Of a DNA stretch of 64,000 nucleotides, positions 36,181-47,624 are shown one piece after another; position 1 is the stretch's first letter; each line of letters opens with the position of its first letter. A program made the position numbers and the translations under genes. The notes under the pieces are model-generated. The model saw only the letters and a program-made list of their open reading frames with translations, searched no databases and was not told the DNA's origin. The stretch is taken from NCBI GenBank assembly GCA_002633005.1, contig NMRA01000062.1, forward strand, positions 669,981 to 733,980, given 5' to 3'. The DNA comes from Phoronis australis (Eukaryota > Phoronida > Phoronidae).

Positions 36181-38036
36181 ACACGAATCTCGTAAAGTCA
36201 GGCACCAAAAGGAATGCCAAAAAACCATTTATGCTTTCAATAACTGGACTCCTTTTCTGATACTTCCCGTGAATTTATCTCTCAACTGACAACTTCGTGG
36301 CGTTTCCCTGGGTCAGAGTTTCCCATGCAACCGCCGCATTGATTCGTCACTCGCTGCTGGTAACCTGATTTTTAGACTGAGAAAGCATATGCAATACGTA
36401 ATTCAATATGTTGAAAGATACATGTACATGTAGTTTATCCTTGAAAGGCTTGTTTAATTATAGGACTGTCGATTTATAATCATTATTAACGCAACGTTTT
36501 TTTTCAGTATTTCGTTTTGTATTTGTGACAAATAACTTCAGTGAATAGATGGCAATACGTTGGCCACTTTAATGCCTTTAAGACATTTAAAGTGTACATG
36601 TACGCTTCAGTGAAATATGGTAGATTCCTGGTCATAGTATCCGAATCGTAGCGGAAGTTATTTCACGTGCGAGATACTGAAAAAGTTTTCCCGCATTTCA
36701 ACACACGACGCAGACACATTTATTGCACAGACACACCATCACGTGTGGTGAGATATGTTATCAGAAATTAAATATAATTTACAAATGTTTTTCAATTAGA
36801 CAATGACATCGCTTACATGGTGACGTTTACACCCGAGTGTACATTTACTCATATATTTTTGTCATGTAAACCCAACAACCTGGTGGTAAAGTACACCCAC
36901 CTTCTGAGTTCTTGCAAATGTAATTTCATCAATATGCAAACATCCACCAAGGACATGTGAACGGGATTTGAATTTACGTGTACGCACGGAGGACTTAAAT
37001 ACAGAATCGCTCGGCCCAAAGCAAACCCCCCCCCCCCCTTACACTTTGTGCGTCTGAAAGCACCCTCCGTTCAGTCATGCGTGCTTTGGATTTTTTACTA
37101 AACTGTTGTAACTAGGTGAAACTTTCACGGTTTTGTATGCCACGGTTTCGCAGTAAGCACACTAACTGATAGTTTCACTTTATAAAAGAACTTTACGACC
37201 AATGAATTTCCAGAAGCCTTGTGTATCGATGTGTGCGTGTGTTGTATTTGCGAAAGGTATTGGTTTACGTTTACTGATATGGATATGCTGGAATTATTTT
37301 AGAAAAACGTGCATTGCGTGTGGTCTTCAGTGAATGCAAATTCAAATTCTGGAAAGCAGTTGTACTTGCGGGGGCTTCAAACATGATTTGTTCAATGACG
37401 AAAACAATTTGAAAGTCAATACGAGTGCGTGGGAGCAGACAAGTCTGGTTGTGAAGACAAACCCACTACTGTACCTTGCAGCACAAGCGCCCTATTTAGT
37501 TCCATATTTCCGAAATCATGTAAAAAATGTTTACTCAAGTGTTTGGAATAACCACTTTTAGACATAGGTGACCGTTCTCTATACAGGAGGATTTTATTGC
37601 CTCGCTGTGCATGTAAGAGCACGCAATGTACTCTGCATAAGCCCGTCAGAAACATTTTTTCGAGATTTGGTTTGACAAGACAATTCCACAGATAGGTGTT
37701 CTAGGCGCTTGTGAATAAAACTAGCAAGAATACTACGTATAACAATGCAGTTCAGTGACTAATTGTTACTGAGATGTTGTCGGGCATTCATCCAAAATTA
37801 CACAATCTTTATGTATTAATTGGACCTTTGGTGTCGTTTGATCAGTTCCTCAGTAAAAATTCAAGATGCAGTGACATTTATAAAAATATGATCAACTCAT
37901 TACTCCAAATACCTAATACTAAATTTGCAGACTAACAGATAAAAAGCGAGCAAACATCTGTTGTTTAGCATTGACATGTACACTGCGGATATATAATTAC
38001 ATGCATTTGAGAATGCAGAAACGGGGCAACATGCGC

Positions 38037-38110
38037 GGCGCAGCACTGTAAAAAGTGGGGGCTGTAGCCCCACCCCCAGCCCCCTATGGTGCGCCGCCCG
38101 TGGAAAAGCG
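38037..38110. repeat. Palindromic GC-rich repeat end
   Basis: GCGGCGCAGC at the left is answered by GGTGCGCCGC at the right, with an inner palindrome GGGGGCTGTAGCCCC. The right arm CCCCAGCCCCCTATGGTGCG also occurs in reverse at about 9203-9230. This is probably the terminus of a dispersed transposable element. The following 300 bases with repeated AAGCGGGACAT may be its body. Confidence 0.45.
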
Positions 38111-38654
38111 GGGTTTCTGGATAAAAAGCGGGACATCTGGGTCTGTGTCCAAACGCAAAGGTGAAATGTTTGCCCCACTAAAAACAACGTTTTCTTTTTT
38201 GTCGAACGAGATACCTAACACAAAATTGCCCCGAGTCGTTTTTTGTTTCTTTAAGTCGACTGGAAAATTGCGGGTGTCTCAATAACCCATCAAAGGTCCC
38301 GTTTTTTCTTTTCGGTCGAACGGGAAAACAGGGGCGCAATGTCGTGTGGAAAATTACAATTGTGTACAGTATAGGCCTATCACATTTCAATTTCGCCGTA
38401 TACCAAAAAGCGGGACATTTTGGCTACAAACATTTTTTTAAAAGTGGGGTAGTCCGTCAAGAGCGAGACAATTGGCAAATACCATGCACGCAACAAAAAG
38501 TATTGGATAAGATTCTTTTACAAGATTAAGTTTTCATTTTTTTAATTTCATTTAAAGGGTACAGGTATATTAACAAAAAATATATGTGCGACGGGTAAAC
38601 ACTGCACAAATGAATTATTACAGAAACAATTCATAACTAATATTTACATGCATA

Positions 38655-38692
38655 CGCACACACACACGCACGCACGCACGCACGCACACACA
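38655..38692. repeat. (CA/CGCA)n microsatellite
   Basis: Simple repeat of CACACA and CGCACGCA units, about 38 bases. Confidence 0.9.
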
Positions 38693-40465
38693 TAGCTAAG
38701 CAACTGCGAGTAGTTTTTCGGACGTTATGTAAACACACCTGTTAGTAGGTATTAAACTGTCCATGAATAAATGCAGAAAAAACATCTCAGAAACCAAATG
38801 TCTCTTCTTTCCCCAAACTACAATTACATTCTTGTAAAACCCAAAAATATATTGCTGAAAAACTCCAAGCATGAAGTTTGATAGGTTGTCCTGCGATAAT
38901 TCCGACTGAAAACGAACATTCTCTCGAACAGTTTGTCACCATCATGCACAAAAAACAATGGCAGGGCTATTTGAACATTTGGCAACACTAATTTTATGTT
39001 GGCCGAAATCTGCACAGTCCAAAAAGAGTATCACAGGCGTTTGTACCTCTTGGTCAGCTCTTCAGGACAACTTTCTGATCCATGAGTAGACTTATGTGGT
39101 CTCCGTCAATTCAGAAATTTATAGCAGAGTTCAGAACAAGGAGGAATGTTTTTATCTTCTTGGAACTTGTTTCAAACAAAATTCAGTGTTTGCAACATCA
39201 GGTTTCCACTACAAAAGAAACGTTATCACCAACATAAGCTAGGTTTTCATTCTCTCTTTTAACCTCCCACGAAGCCGTCATTTTTTTGAATTCATGTACA
39301 ATCAACTAAACACAATACATTGTAAGTTAAGCCTCATAGTAGAATAGTTTGGTCTTGTATGCAAGCCCACATGTACAATGAACGCCTCATACACTCATGT
39401 GACTAAGAAATCACGAAAGTGTCTTTGGGAAAGGCATGTCGCAAGTATGTTTATGATGAGAAATTGACAATACTTTTGAGCACACATTTTTATTTACAGA
39501 GTTCTGTACACTGGACTTGTCTTTTTTTCAGATGAAAGAGTTGGAATGTTAACCAATGGGATTGGAAAGGTTAATTAAATTGTTTACATTAACGAAACAT
39601 TAACCTCCGTCCAAGCACGACTATTCCCACTCCTACGATTAATTATATATTGGTTTGTCATCCAATCTCCTTTGTGCCCAGGGCTGATTTATTGTTAAAG
39701 TTTGAGAGGCTTGATTAAGCCTGGTCTTATCTGGTTATAACAGTGGCAAACAAAACATGCCTAATTTACCACAGGGTAAGAGCAAGCCCAGTGCCTGTGG
39801 GGAGGCTTAAAAACAACTTAATGAAAAATATATTAACTTTACTGTTCAATCCACAATTTTGGTAAAAAATAAAACCAAATACTAAAAAAGACAAGTGTTA
39901 ATTTGTAAAAACTAACCAATCTTTATTCCAAGGCAGTCAGTGAAATAAGGGTTTCTGTTGATAAAATATTAGTCGTGAAACTAACAAATTTAGAGCAGCC
40001 ACTAGGGGGTGCAACGGTAGTCTGAAAATGGGAATAAGCAGGTGAAACCTCATCACATACTTCCACCTCAGAAATACAAGTATCTTTGCCCCTGTGTAAA
40101 GTTAATAAGCTGGTGTCTTAGAATAGACTAGATAACTAATTGCCAGGTTTAAAAACAAAAAATAGCCTATTACCGGTGTCAAACTATGTAAGGAAGCCAA
40201 TCAGTTGTACACGACTAAGATACTACCGACTAAGACACTACTGGAAGGACCACTTACTTATTGGTGTACTATTGAAGACAACTAGAGATAACTGTAATGG
40301 TTTGTCAAGCTGTGCTACTAGTCCATACCACAGCATATCAAGCTTGCAATACTGCATACATGAGACAAAAGTAATCCAGTCTAGTCCTTCCAAAAATGAG
40401 ATATCTCATGAGACATCATCCACCTTCAATGGAATCACAGAGGCAGAGAGTCATAGTACATAATA

Positions 40466-40546
40466 ATGTGCCCACATTTTGAGAACAAGTTTGATGCTCA
40501 TGATTCAGTGGAGAAAACTGGTTTTTAAAATGTGGGCATGTTATAT
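40466..40546. mobile_element. Foldback MITE-like element, family A (TGCCCACATTTT type)
   Basis: The left arm ATGTGCCCACATTTTGAGAA continues to CAAGTTTGATG. The right arm AAACTGGTTTTTAAAATGTG continues to GGCATG and is the inverse. The whole can fold into one hairpin of about 80 bases. It is the same family as 41912-41994 and is related to those at 4.7 and 5.3 kb. Confidence 0.6.
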
Positions 40547-41423
40547 CAAATTGTCATGGTGGGAGAGGGAGGGGAGGAGGGAGAGAGTACCACAGTAACT
40601 ATAAAAGGGGAATAGTCTTTTGCAGCATCAGATTAGACAAGTCATGTAACCGTCTGTGAGTACTTAAGGACACGCTCCGCAAGGTTTCTAAAGTGTGGTT
40701 CACAATTTTTCCCAAATATTGCAAATTAAAATCATACCTGAATGACATAAAAAACAGTACCAGTTCCTAACCAAAACAGAAAAGTCATTTAAAGAAATAA
40801 GTTGGCAGTATATGCAAAAATGTCAACATTTTCCACAGACATGCCTTGCTCTCAACACCAACCTGTTGCTGAGTATTTACTGTAGTAAGTTGATGTCGTG
40901 ATCTGTTAAAAGATGCCAACAGTTAACCTAATGACCTACTTTGTACTTGAGTGTCATTGGTTCATTTAGAAACGAGACCGACCTCAAGGTCTTCATCTGG
41001 CAGAAGCGGAAACATTTTGGAGGCAAATTTCTTTAACTTTGTGTTCCTAACCCTTGTGCAAGAAATGTGAACAGAACAGAGGATGATCATTTCATAATCC
41101 TGGTACGTTTTTATATTGCGAAGGTCGCACATTCCACGCTTCGTCAAACTTCTTTGACAACCACCGTTTGCAAACACGTCCAGCAAAGCCAGCGCATTTG
41201 AATAGCAGTGGTTTGTGACTGCTTCAAATAGAACAGACAACAACAAACAAGATTGTCATCCTGATCATCTGACCACATTGAACGGAGGATTGCTCACACC
41301 GTCCAATGTGAAACTGCAGTAGATGCACTTCAGCACGAGTGGACACATTGTACATGCACCTAGTTCGATCCAATCCACCATAACCGTGGGTGAGCTCAAG
41401 TCCAATACTACCACATTTCACGT

Positions 41424-41512
41424 TCAGTCTTCATCATCGCTATCCTCGGTTTTCTCAAAAGCAGACGACACTACTGACGCCAAGTCATCTTTACCAGATT
41501 TTAAACGCTCAC
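41424..41512 (-). CDS. CCDC12: CCDC12 coding exon 4 and stop
   Basis: Acceptor TTTACAG. It encodes ERLKSGKDDLASVVSSAF and an acidic end, stopping at 41426-41424. The family's ERL…LAS pattern is kept. Confidence 0.92.
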
Positions 41513-44500
41513 CTGTAAATTAATTTGAAATAGTACATTATGCTTATTAGAGAACGGCAGTTGGTTGAAATTTTTTGATCATGAAATGACACGAAAGGTA
41601 ATTGTAACTATTAAATACTTTACAACTTCACCGTGAATTAAGCATTCATTAAAAAGTTCTTGATCTTCAAGATCATACTCCAATGACCAGAAAATTCAAT
41701 TTCAAAGCACCCAACTTTAGACATCATACCCTTGTGTATCAATGACACTGTGGAGAAGAACAGATGTCACAAATGTCAATATGAATACTTTATCACAAAA
41801 CGTACTTCACATCCAGTAATTTACAGTCCGTGGACACTGAACAGCAGATCACCCACTCCAGTGCAAGAGTTAAAGACTGAGAATGAGGGCTATGCAGGCA
41901 ATAGTCTGATGTAACCCGCCCTGATTTCGAGAACCAGTTTTCTCCACTGACTAATGGGTATCAAACTGGTTCTCAATATGTGGGCATGTTATATCCGTTG
42001 GTTATGCATGTCACTCACGAATCAACTCTGCTATGGCACGTTGGGTGCGTTTATCCAGCTTCTCCAACTTCTTGGCAATGTCCCTTTTTAAGTCCCAGTC
42101 AGGCTTCCTCGGAGCCAACTTTACCAGATCTACTTCCTCAGCAGCTGGTTCTGGCTTAGCAGCCTCTAGCTGCTCTTTGACATGCTCTTCAACTGAAACG
42201 AATGCAATGACGCCTAAAGCTGCATCTCGCCCTCTAAAGCTGTCTTAAAAAACAATCGAATCAGGCCTTTTACTTTCAAAAATTCCTTACCGCCTTCGAT
42301 TTTATTTTCGTTACGTACACAAACATCGAAATCATCAGCGATTCGAGAAAGCGCTCCAAGTTCATTTGACACTAATCCTAAAACTGGAACTCATAATGCG
42401 TATGTGACGCATTTCCCGAGACTTGCGCTGATAACGGAAATTGAATCCCATCACAGTAAGGAAGGCTATGACACGGATTTTTATGAGAGCAAAAGTTCTA
42501 ATTCAAACTCTTTTTGTTTTTTGTCAGCTAAACAGTTGCCTCAGGAACAGCATCAGGAACAATCTAATTATCATCGTATTAATAAAGATAGAATCTGATT
42601 CATAAAAATATTTAAAAGTGGCCTGCACGCCACCTGTTGGCCACATCACGAGACTTAATGAACAGAAGCCTGAAAAGATTTCTGCCCCCGACCTTTTACA
42701 TTTATTTTGTAAATTTTCTTGAGCTTTGCTGAAAAGTAAACAACAAAAGTGTCAAAGGCTTGTTACACGTCTGAAACAACAGCCTGCTGGCTCCAAATGT
42801 TGCCAAGCATTTTGGGCAATTGCTGGGCAGAACCATCCTTGGCAACAATACGATGAATTCGTGACAAAATATTTTGTGAAATATGGTCAAACGAATGTTT
42901 GATAATGCACCATGTGATTGAAGTGTTCACAAAATAAATATACAAGGAACTTGTCTGGTGTAGCTTGAGGTTGGTTGGCAGAAGATAACGTAGTGTTACG
43001 CCCTTGCCGGCAAGCTCTCCACCACTGGAATATGAAGCATATCATTCAGGAAAAGTACAGCAAGAATCTACAGGTACCTTTGATTGGTTCTACTGTGGGC
43101 AGGGCTGATTCCTTCAGATCCGGGTTTGTTGGCTTGTAACTTCTAAATATGGGTCTGGAAAAGAGAATGTCAGTTTGTAAATACCTTAGGATGAACATAA
43201 ACAATTTATTGAATTCAAATTGTAATTATCTTCATTGTTTACAACACATTTCTTACAGCTGTAAACGATCATCAAACTCCAGTCCACCTTCAAACATAAA
43301 GCCACATAACAGAACAGACCTATTGTCCATAGCTTAAACGCCAGGGTCTCCAGAGGAGTTCTGCTCATCACCTGGTCACGAAACTTATACCAGCATGTAG
43401 AGCTAACGGCCGGGGGATGCATGCAAAACCTGGGAGTTATCAGCCACTCACCTTTCCCGTTGCAGCCGTTTAAGAGCAAAACAATCTAATCAGTGTCATT
43501 TCTTGCACAATTCTCCGCCTTGTACAACAAAAAAAAGTCTATTGTCATTTGGAAAACATTATGCTCGTGACATGCCCATAAGCAATTTCCGAATTTTTTT
43601 GTGACTACAATTCTCAGATGATGGCAGCAAAGTTTTTTCTGAAATTCCGATGTGCTGGTATTAAAATACTTAAAGCTTGGAACGAAATGAAACCAGTTCC
43701 CGATATTTTGTTATAACATGAACACAACCTCGTGAAAGAAGAACAGTTGATTGAAGAATTGGCAAAACAAGAAACAGGCCAATACTCTTGCACAGTAGGC
43801 ACTGAAAGGCGATGCATTAAAGATCACGCCACAAATTTAGCAATGAGAATAGAATAACGGTAGAATGCCATTTCTCTAACAACCGTAAACAATTCAATTT
43901 ACTCAAGGTAGAATGTAGCTTTTAAGGATAACAATTTTGTATCAAATTATATTTGCCAATATTTTACCCACATCGGCACAAACCAGTATATTCCGTATAC
44001 TGTGACCTTTCCACCAAGGCTGCTCTAAAGAGGTTTGCAATCTCACCACTGGGCAGTGCGTGATGTGCGTGATCTACCCCAGTCCAAGGTCACAGCAATT
44101 GACCTGAACATCACGCATCGTAGTGCATCGTTGACGCAATGGCAATGACAATGCCAAATGCAATGCAAAAAGACGCAATGGCAATGACAATGCCAAATGC
44201 AATGCAACGGTTGTATTAGCAAGACTGTGAACCTCGTTGGACTTCTGGCACATATATACTGGGGAACCCAATGGTCGTCCGCCTAAGCATAAAACCGACT
44301 TGCTGTTGTACTCACCGAATTATTCCACTTCAAAGTTATGATCTGAATAGGATTCGATTTAACTCTCACAGATATACCGCATTCATCGATTCGGAAGTTT
44401 TCTTTAATTTGTGCCGAGTTATTTCAAATGTGCACTGCCTTCGGCAGCCATTTTATTGTGACACCTAAGTTCGTCATATGCTGCCCCCTTTTGTAAAAAC

Positions 44501-45410
44501 TGAGAAACATGCAGAAAAAGGCCAACGAAGTAATGAAAATTGCAACAGCCTGTTTTTATTGACATAAACTCGATTTGAAGCTTTGATGTTGAGCTCTGCA
44601 CTGTGGTTTCCAATAAAAGCCAATTGGACAACATTTCAATGCAGTTTAATGGTGAATGCGTGAGGCAAAAATGTTAAGAACCCAGCGTATCGCATTTGTC
44701 TGCGGATTTTTCCTTTGGCCTTCTAGATCCTACTAGTGCCTGGGACAAACAGATACATTGCATAAACAAACCCTGGATCATGTTTTGTGTCCCGTCGGAA
44801 GAAAATTTAAATTCGAAAACATCTTCTGAAAACGCACAAAAAAGTGTATTAGTAAAATCTACTGATTTTTAAGTGGTTTTAAAAAACAATCGGTAAACTC
44901 ACCGATTTTTGTCTCATTACTTTGATACGTGTCTCTTCCGATAAGTTAGTACCTAACGTGCACACGAGCACTCCAAATTGGAACGCTAAGTCCCGCGTGG
45001 TTGCGGTGCACGCGAAACAAGATGGCGGACGACCTTTGGAGCCTGACGACAATAGGTAACCGGACTATACTAGTATCCGACTTAAGCCGAGGTCCCTCTA
45101 TGCTACAGTGTAATGGCCCACACTCTACTCTCTTCCTTACTTATAAAGTGATATGTATGCTCTAAAAAATAGAAATAAGCTTCCATGACCTGTGGCCGTG
45201 AACGCTGTCAACATTTCCCCCAACATTTAAAAAGTCAGTCAACATGCAACGTGTGTCAACTAACTTTGGCAATGACCCCTTTTCATCCGACGGCGCCGCA
45301 ATCTTTTCGGGAGGTCCAGTGGCGTCGCCCCCTTTCCTTGACTTCAGAGCTTTTAGTCGTTCTCTTCTCTTGACAGCTTCGTCTTGCATATTACCTACTG
45401 CTGTATCCAT
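41424..45410 (-). CDS. CCDC12: CCDC12, spliceosome-associated coiled-coil protein (cwf18 family)
   Basis: Four coding exons on the minus strand, in order 45410-45265, 43154-43078, 42192-42019 and 41512-41424, all GT-AG with phases 2, 1 and 1. They sum to 486 nt, encoding 161 residues (human CCDC12 is about 166). The start MDTAVGNMQDEAVKRRERLK matches the family N-terminus. The middle has FRSYKPTNPDLKE, the place of the family's NYVPEDEDLK. The hallmark follows: VKEQLEAAKPEP, then LAPRKPDWDLKRD and KLEKLDKRTQRAIAELIRER. The C-terminus is acidic (EDSDDED). CCDC12/Cwf18 is known as a component of the activated spliceosome in the nucleus. Met at 45410 was preferred over 45428 by match to the family. 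Confidence 0.93.
41912..41994. mobile_element. Foldback MITE-like element in the last CCDC12 intron
   Basis: The left arm ends CCTGATTTCGAGAACCAGTT. The right arm AAACTGGTTCTCAATATGTG continues to GGCATGTTATA and is its inverse. It combines the CCTGATTT end of the 4.7/5.3-kb copies with the TGCCCACAT end of the 40.5-kb copy, which links the two subfamilies. Confidence 0.6.
42019..42192 (-). CDS. CCDC12: CCDC12 coding exon 3 (conserved core)
   Basis: A 174-nt exon with acceptor CGTTTCAG and donor GTGAGT. It carries the most conserved part of the family, including APRKPDWDLKRD and the predicted helix KKLEKLDKRTQRAIAELI. Confidence 0.93.
42193..43077 (-). other. CCDC12 intron 2
   Basis: No additional exon is supported; exons 2 and 3 join in phase without one. 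A GCCACCTGTTGGCCA string near 42629 is shared with CACCACCTGTTGGCCAT near 57023, the latter in CSAD-like intron 3, suggesting a short dispersed repeat. Confidence 0.6.
43078..43154 (-). CDS. CCDC12: CCDC12 coding exon 2
   Basis: A 77-nt exon with acceptor TTTTCCAG and donor GTACCT. It encodes the SYKPTNPDLKE segment, and the phase fits both neighbours. It is too short to be seen as an ORF. Confidence 0.85.
44133..44210. repeat. 39-bp tandem repeat, two copies
   Basis: GACGCAATGGCAATGACAAT with its following bases occurs at 44133 and again at 44172, nearly identical. Confidence 0.85.
45018..45055 (+). promoter_or_regulatory. AAGATGGCGG motif (YY1-like) with a short open start
   Basis: CAAGATGGCGGACGACC matches the known YY1-type AAGATGGCGG element, which often marks promoters or first introns near start sites. 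On the plus strand it also begins an 11-codon frame ending at a GTAACC donor (45056). It lies in CCDC12 intron 1, about 245 bases inside the donor. A regulatory site for CCDC12 is the simpler reading. An antisense first exon is possible. Confidence 0.4.
45265..45410 (-). CDS. CCDC12: CCDC12 coding exon 1
   Basis: It encodes the first 48 residues plus two bases, and the donor is GTTAGT. The open frame runs on past the donor, but those residues do not fit the family, whereas splicing at GTTAGT gives …SLPK|PIFRSY in register. Confidence 0.9.
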
Positions 45411-46885
45411 CGATAAGTTAAAAAACACTCAATGCAACCTCAATAGCTCAATACTATGGGCAACTCGTCACACATCTATACCACAATTCCGTTCAAATTT
45501 CCGCCTTTGTTATGCCATCTGGCAACAGTCACACGAACTAAACATGTGTTTTGACGAAGGTGCTGGTACTTTTCAAATCGGGGTGCATGTATAGGAGTTT
45601 GCTCTCCAGACGCTCTGTTCTACACTCCCGCTATGGCTCACTGGTAGAAAGGGCGTGTTGTCTAACCATCCAAGTATAGTACTTCCAGAGTCAAAAAGAT
45701 TTATCGTGAGTCTTGCTTTTCATTTACCTTCTCCGGCTTCACCAAGAAGTTCGTTCTTTTGTTATGATTATATCCTATATCGTAAACAGGTTTTCGTGAC
45801 ACGTTCTAAAGTTAATAGCCTAATTTGATAGTGCTCGCTTTCATTACGCACCCGCGCTGTGGAATGAGTATCCTGACTGACTGATCAGCCAGGATACAGT
45901 GGTGTTGTTATCAGTTTGACAAAGGCAAATAAAAGTTTACACAGTCCATTTCTCTTAATTTTGCCTGTTTTCATCTGATAAGCCCATGAATGTAATCCAG
46001 CAATAATTTTAAACAGCTCTTTTGATAGGGAGGACAGCATTTTTCAAAACTTTTAGAAAATGTGCATGTAATATACATCATTATAAAGCTCTTTTCGAGA
46101 CTAAAATAACGATAGTAAAATTTTTTAAATTGGACTCATGGTTCCGGAGAAAATGTCATTTTCGTGTCAAAATTTTTGGTAAAAATTCTGTCAAATCGAA
46201 TCTGCGAGTTCAAAATATTATTATTTCAAAACTAAGAAACGTAAATAGACATGTAATGTACATCATTTTAAAGAACTTTTTATGATGAATAATTTGCCAA
46301 AAAACGATTTCGATTAGACGTTCCTGTGCGAAGATATTGACCTTAAAGTCAACACAGCCGACAAAGAGAAGTCACTACGTACAATTTTGCGATTTCGAAT
46401 TTTCATAAAATAACAATTACTCCAGGAAAAAAAAACAAATAAGGTATCATTTTAAAGATTTTTTATCAGGAAAGTTGAAACTTGATAATTGGTTGAGCAA
46501 ATTATTAATATTATTTGTGATATTGTTTTTAACAATCATGCTGTTTGCAACCGGCTTAACTTTGTCACTCAATTACATTAAGTAAAAATCAAAGATAAAC
46601 AAACATCATTTCAAAAATGTATTGATGACAAGTATGATATATAGAACATTTTAATACAAGCTTCTGAAAGACATATAATAAATAAAACTTTTACATAAAC
46701 TTTCCACAACAATGTAATAAAATGAAGACCCTGTCATGAGCCATCCAGGAATGTTCATGCTATAAAACCAACAACTGGAATATTCATAATCCTAAAATTG
46801 TCTCAAGTGATATGAACACAAAAAAGAATTTATGATGGACAGATAAATAAAGTTCTCAAGGCATCCTCAAGGAAGGAGGGGCCAA
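45411..46885. other. CCDC12 upstream region and satellite up to the gap
   Basis: The CCDC12 promoter and 5' UTR should lie just above 45410. No TATA box is obvious. From about 46040 the sequence becomes a degenerate AT-rich tandem repeat that runs towards the gap. No exon was seen. Confidence 0.5.
46040..46680. repeat. Degenerate AT-rich satellite, unit about 170-190 bp
   Basis: The anchor TACATCATTATAAAG and its variants (TACATCATTTTAAAG, TATCATTTTAAAG, ACATCATTTCAAAA) recurs near 46075, 46261, 46445 and 46605, a spacing of roughly 160-190 bases. Around the anchors are TTTTTTATCAGG and TTTTTATGATG variants. The array runs close to the assembly gap, which may be more of the same. Confidence 0.5.
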
Positions 46886-47310
46886 NNNNNNNNNNNNNNN
46901 NNNNNNNNNNNNNNNNNNNNNNNNNNNNNNNNNNNNNNNNNNNNNNNNNNNNNNNNNNNNNNNNNNNNNNNNNNNNNNNNNNNNNNNNNNNNNNNNNNNN
47001 NNNNNNNNNNNNNNNNNNNNNNNNNNNNNNNNNNNNNNNNNNNNNNNNNNNNNNNNNNNNNNNNNNNNNNNNNNNNNNNNNNNNNNNNNNNNNNNNNNNN
47101 NNNNNNNNNNNNNNNNNNNNNNNNNNNNNNNNNNNNNNNNNNNNNNNNNNNNNNNNNNNNNNNNNNNNNNNNNNNNNNNNNNNNNNNNNNNNNNNNNNNN
47201 NNNNNNNNNNNNNNNNNNNNNNNNNNNNNNNNNNNNNNNNNNNNNNNNNNNNNNNNNNNNNNNNNNNNNNNNNNNNNNNNNNNNNNNNNNNNNNNNNNNN
47301 NNNNNNNNNN
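46886..47310. other. Assembly gap (425 N)
   Basis: A run of N. The real length and content are unknown. Confidence 0.99.
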
Positions 47311-47523
47311 TGAGTCAGAAATTCGCCCGATTGTCAGAAATTGACGAAATGTTCGTTTAGAACAAGTGTTTGAAATAGTTCATTAATGAACCCTTTAGTG
47401 CGGAATACAGTTCATTACATTCGCAAATTATTCTATATACCAATAAATTCAGCTCGAAGTTGAAGGTCGCGGGAACAGGCGACTTTTTCAACTTTTAAGT
47501 GCAGGAAAGTGAAAACTACTTAC

Positions 47524-47624
47524 ATAATCGTGTTCGCAAGGCTCCCTTTTGTTCTTTCACGAAGTTTCACGTAAAAATTCGCGAGTTTAGTCTTCTCCTG
47601 GGTTGAAAACCAAATAGCACTCAT
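47524..47624 (-). CDS. Possible first coding exon of an unidentified gene
   Basis: The minus-strand ATG at 47624 has A at -3. It opens 33 codons beginning MSAIWFSTQEKTKLANFYVK, basic and helical in look, then meets a consensus donor GTAAGT in phase 2 before any stop. A strong start context, protein-like composition and perfect donor together suggest a real first exon. The next exon would lie to the left, in or beyond the 425-base gap, which faces CCDC12. The family was not recognised. Confidence 0.35.

Larger units (their letters stand above)
35974..41423. other. Region between the giant gene and CCDC12 (convergent 3' ends)
   Basis: The two genes converge here. The 3' UTR of the giant gene probably ends soon after 36175. 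Further on there is only AT-rich sequence with a poly-C run near 37027-37038, a hairpin-like element (38037-38097), a CA/CG microsatellite and a purine tract at 40560-40588. The 3' UTR of CCDC12 occupies an unknown part of the right end. No supported exon was seen. Confidence 0.5.
43155..45264 (-). other. CCDC12 intron 1
   Basis: A 2.1-kb first intron. It contains a 39-bp tandem duplication (44133-44210) and an AAGATGGCGG-type motif near 45020. No coding exon on the CCDC12 strand was recognised. Confidence 0.6.

Noticed and set aside
40962-41246. 94-codon minus-strand frame downstream of CCDC12
   Set aside because: It lies after the CCDC12 stop on the same strand, probably in its 3' UTR, and has no recognisable domain or splice context.
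42281-42440. Extra CCDC12 exon in intron 2 (a GTAAGG donor on the minus strand near 42290)
   Set aside because: Exons 2 and 3 already join in phase and match the family without an insert. The frame before the donor shows no similarity.
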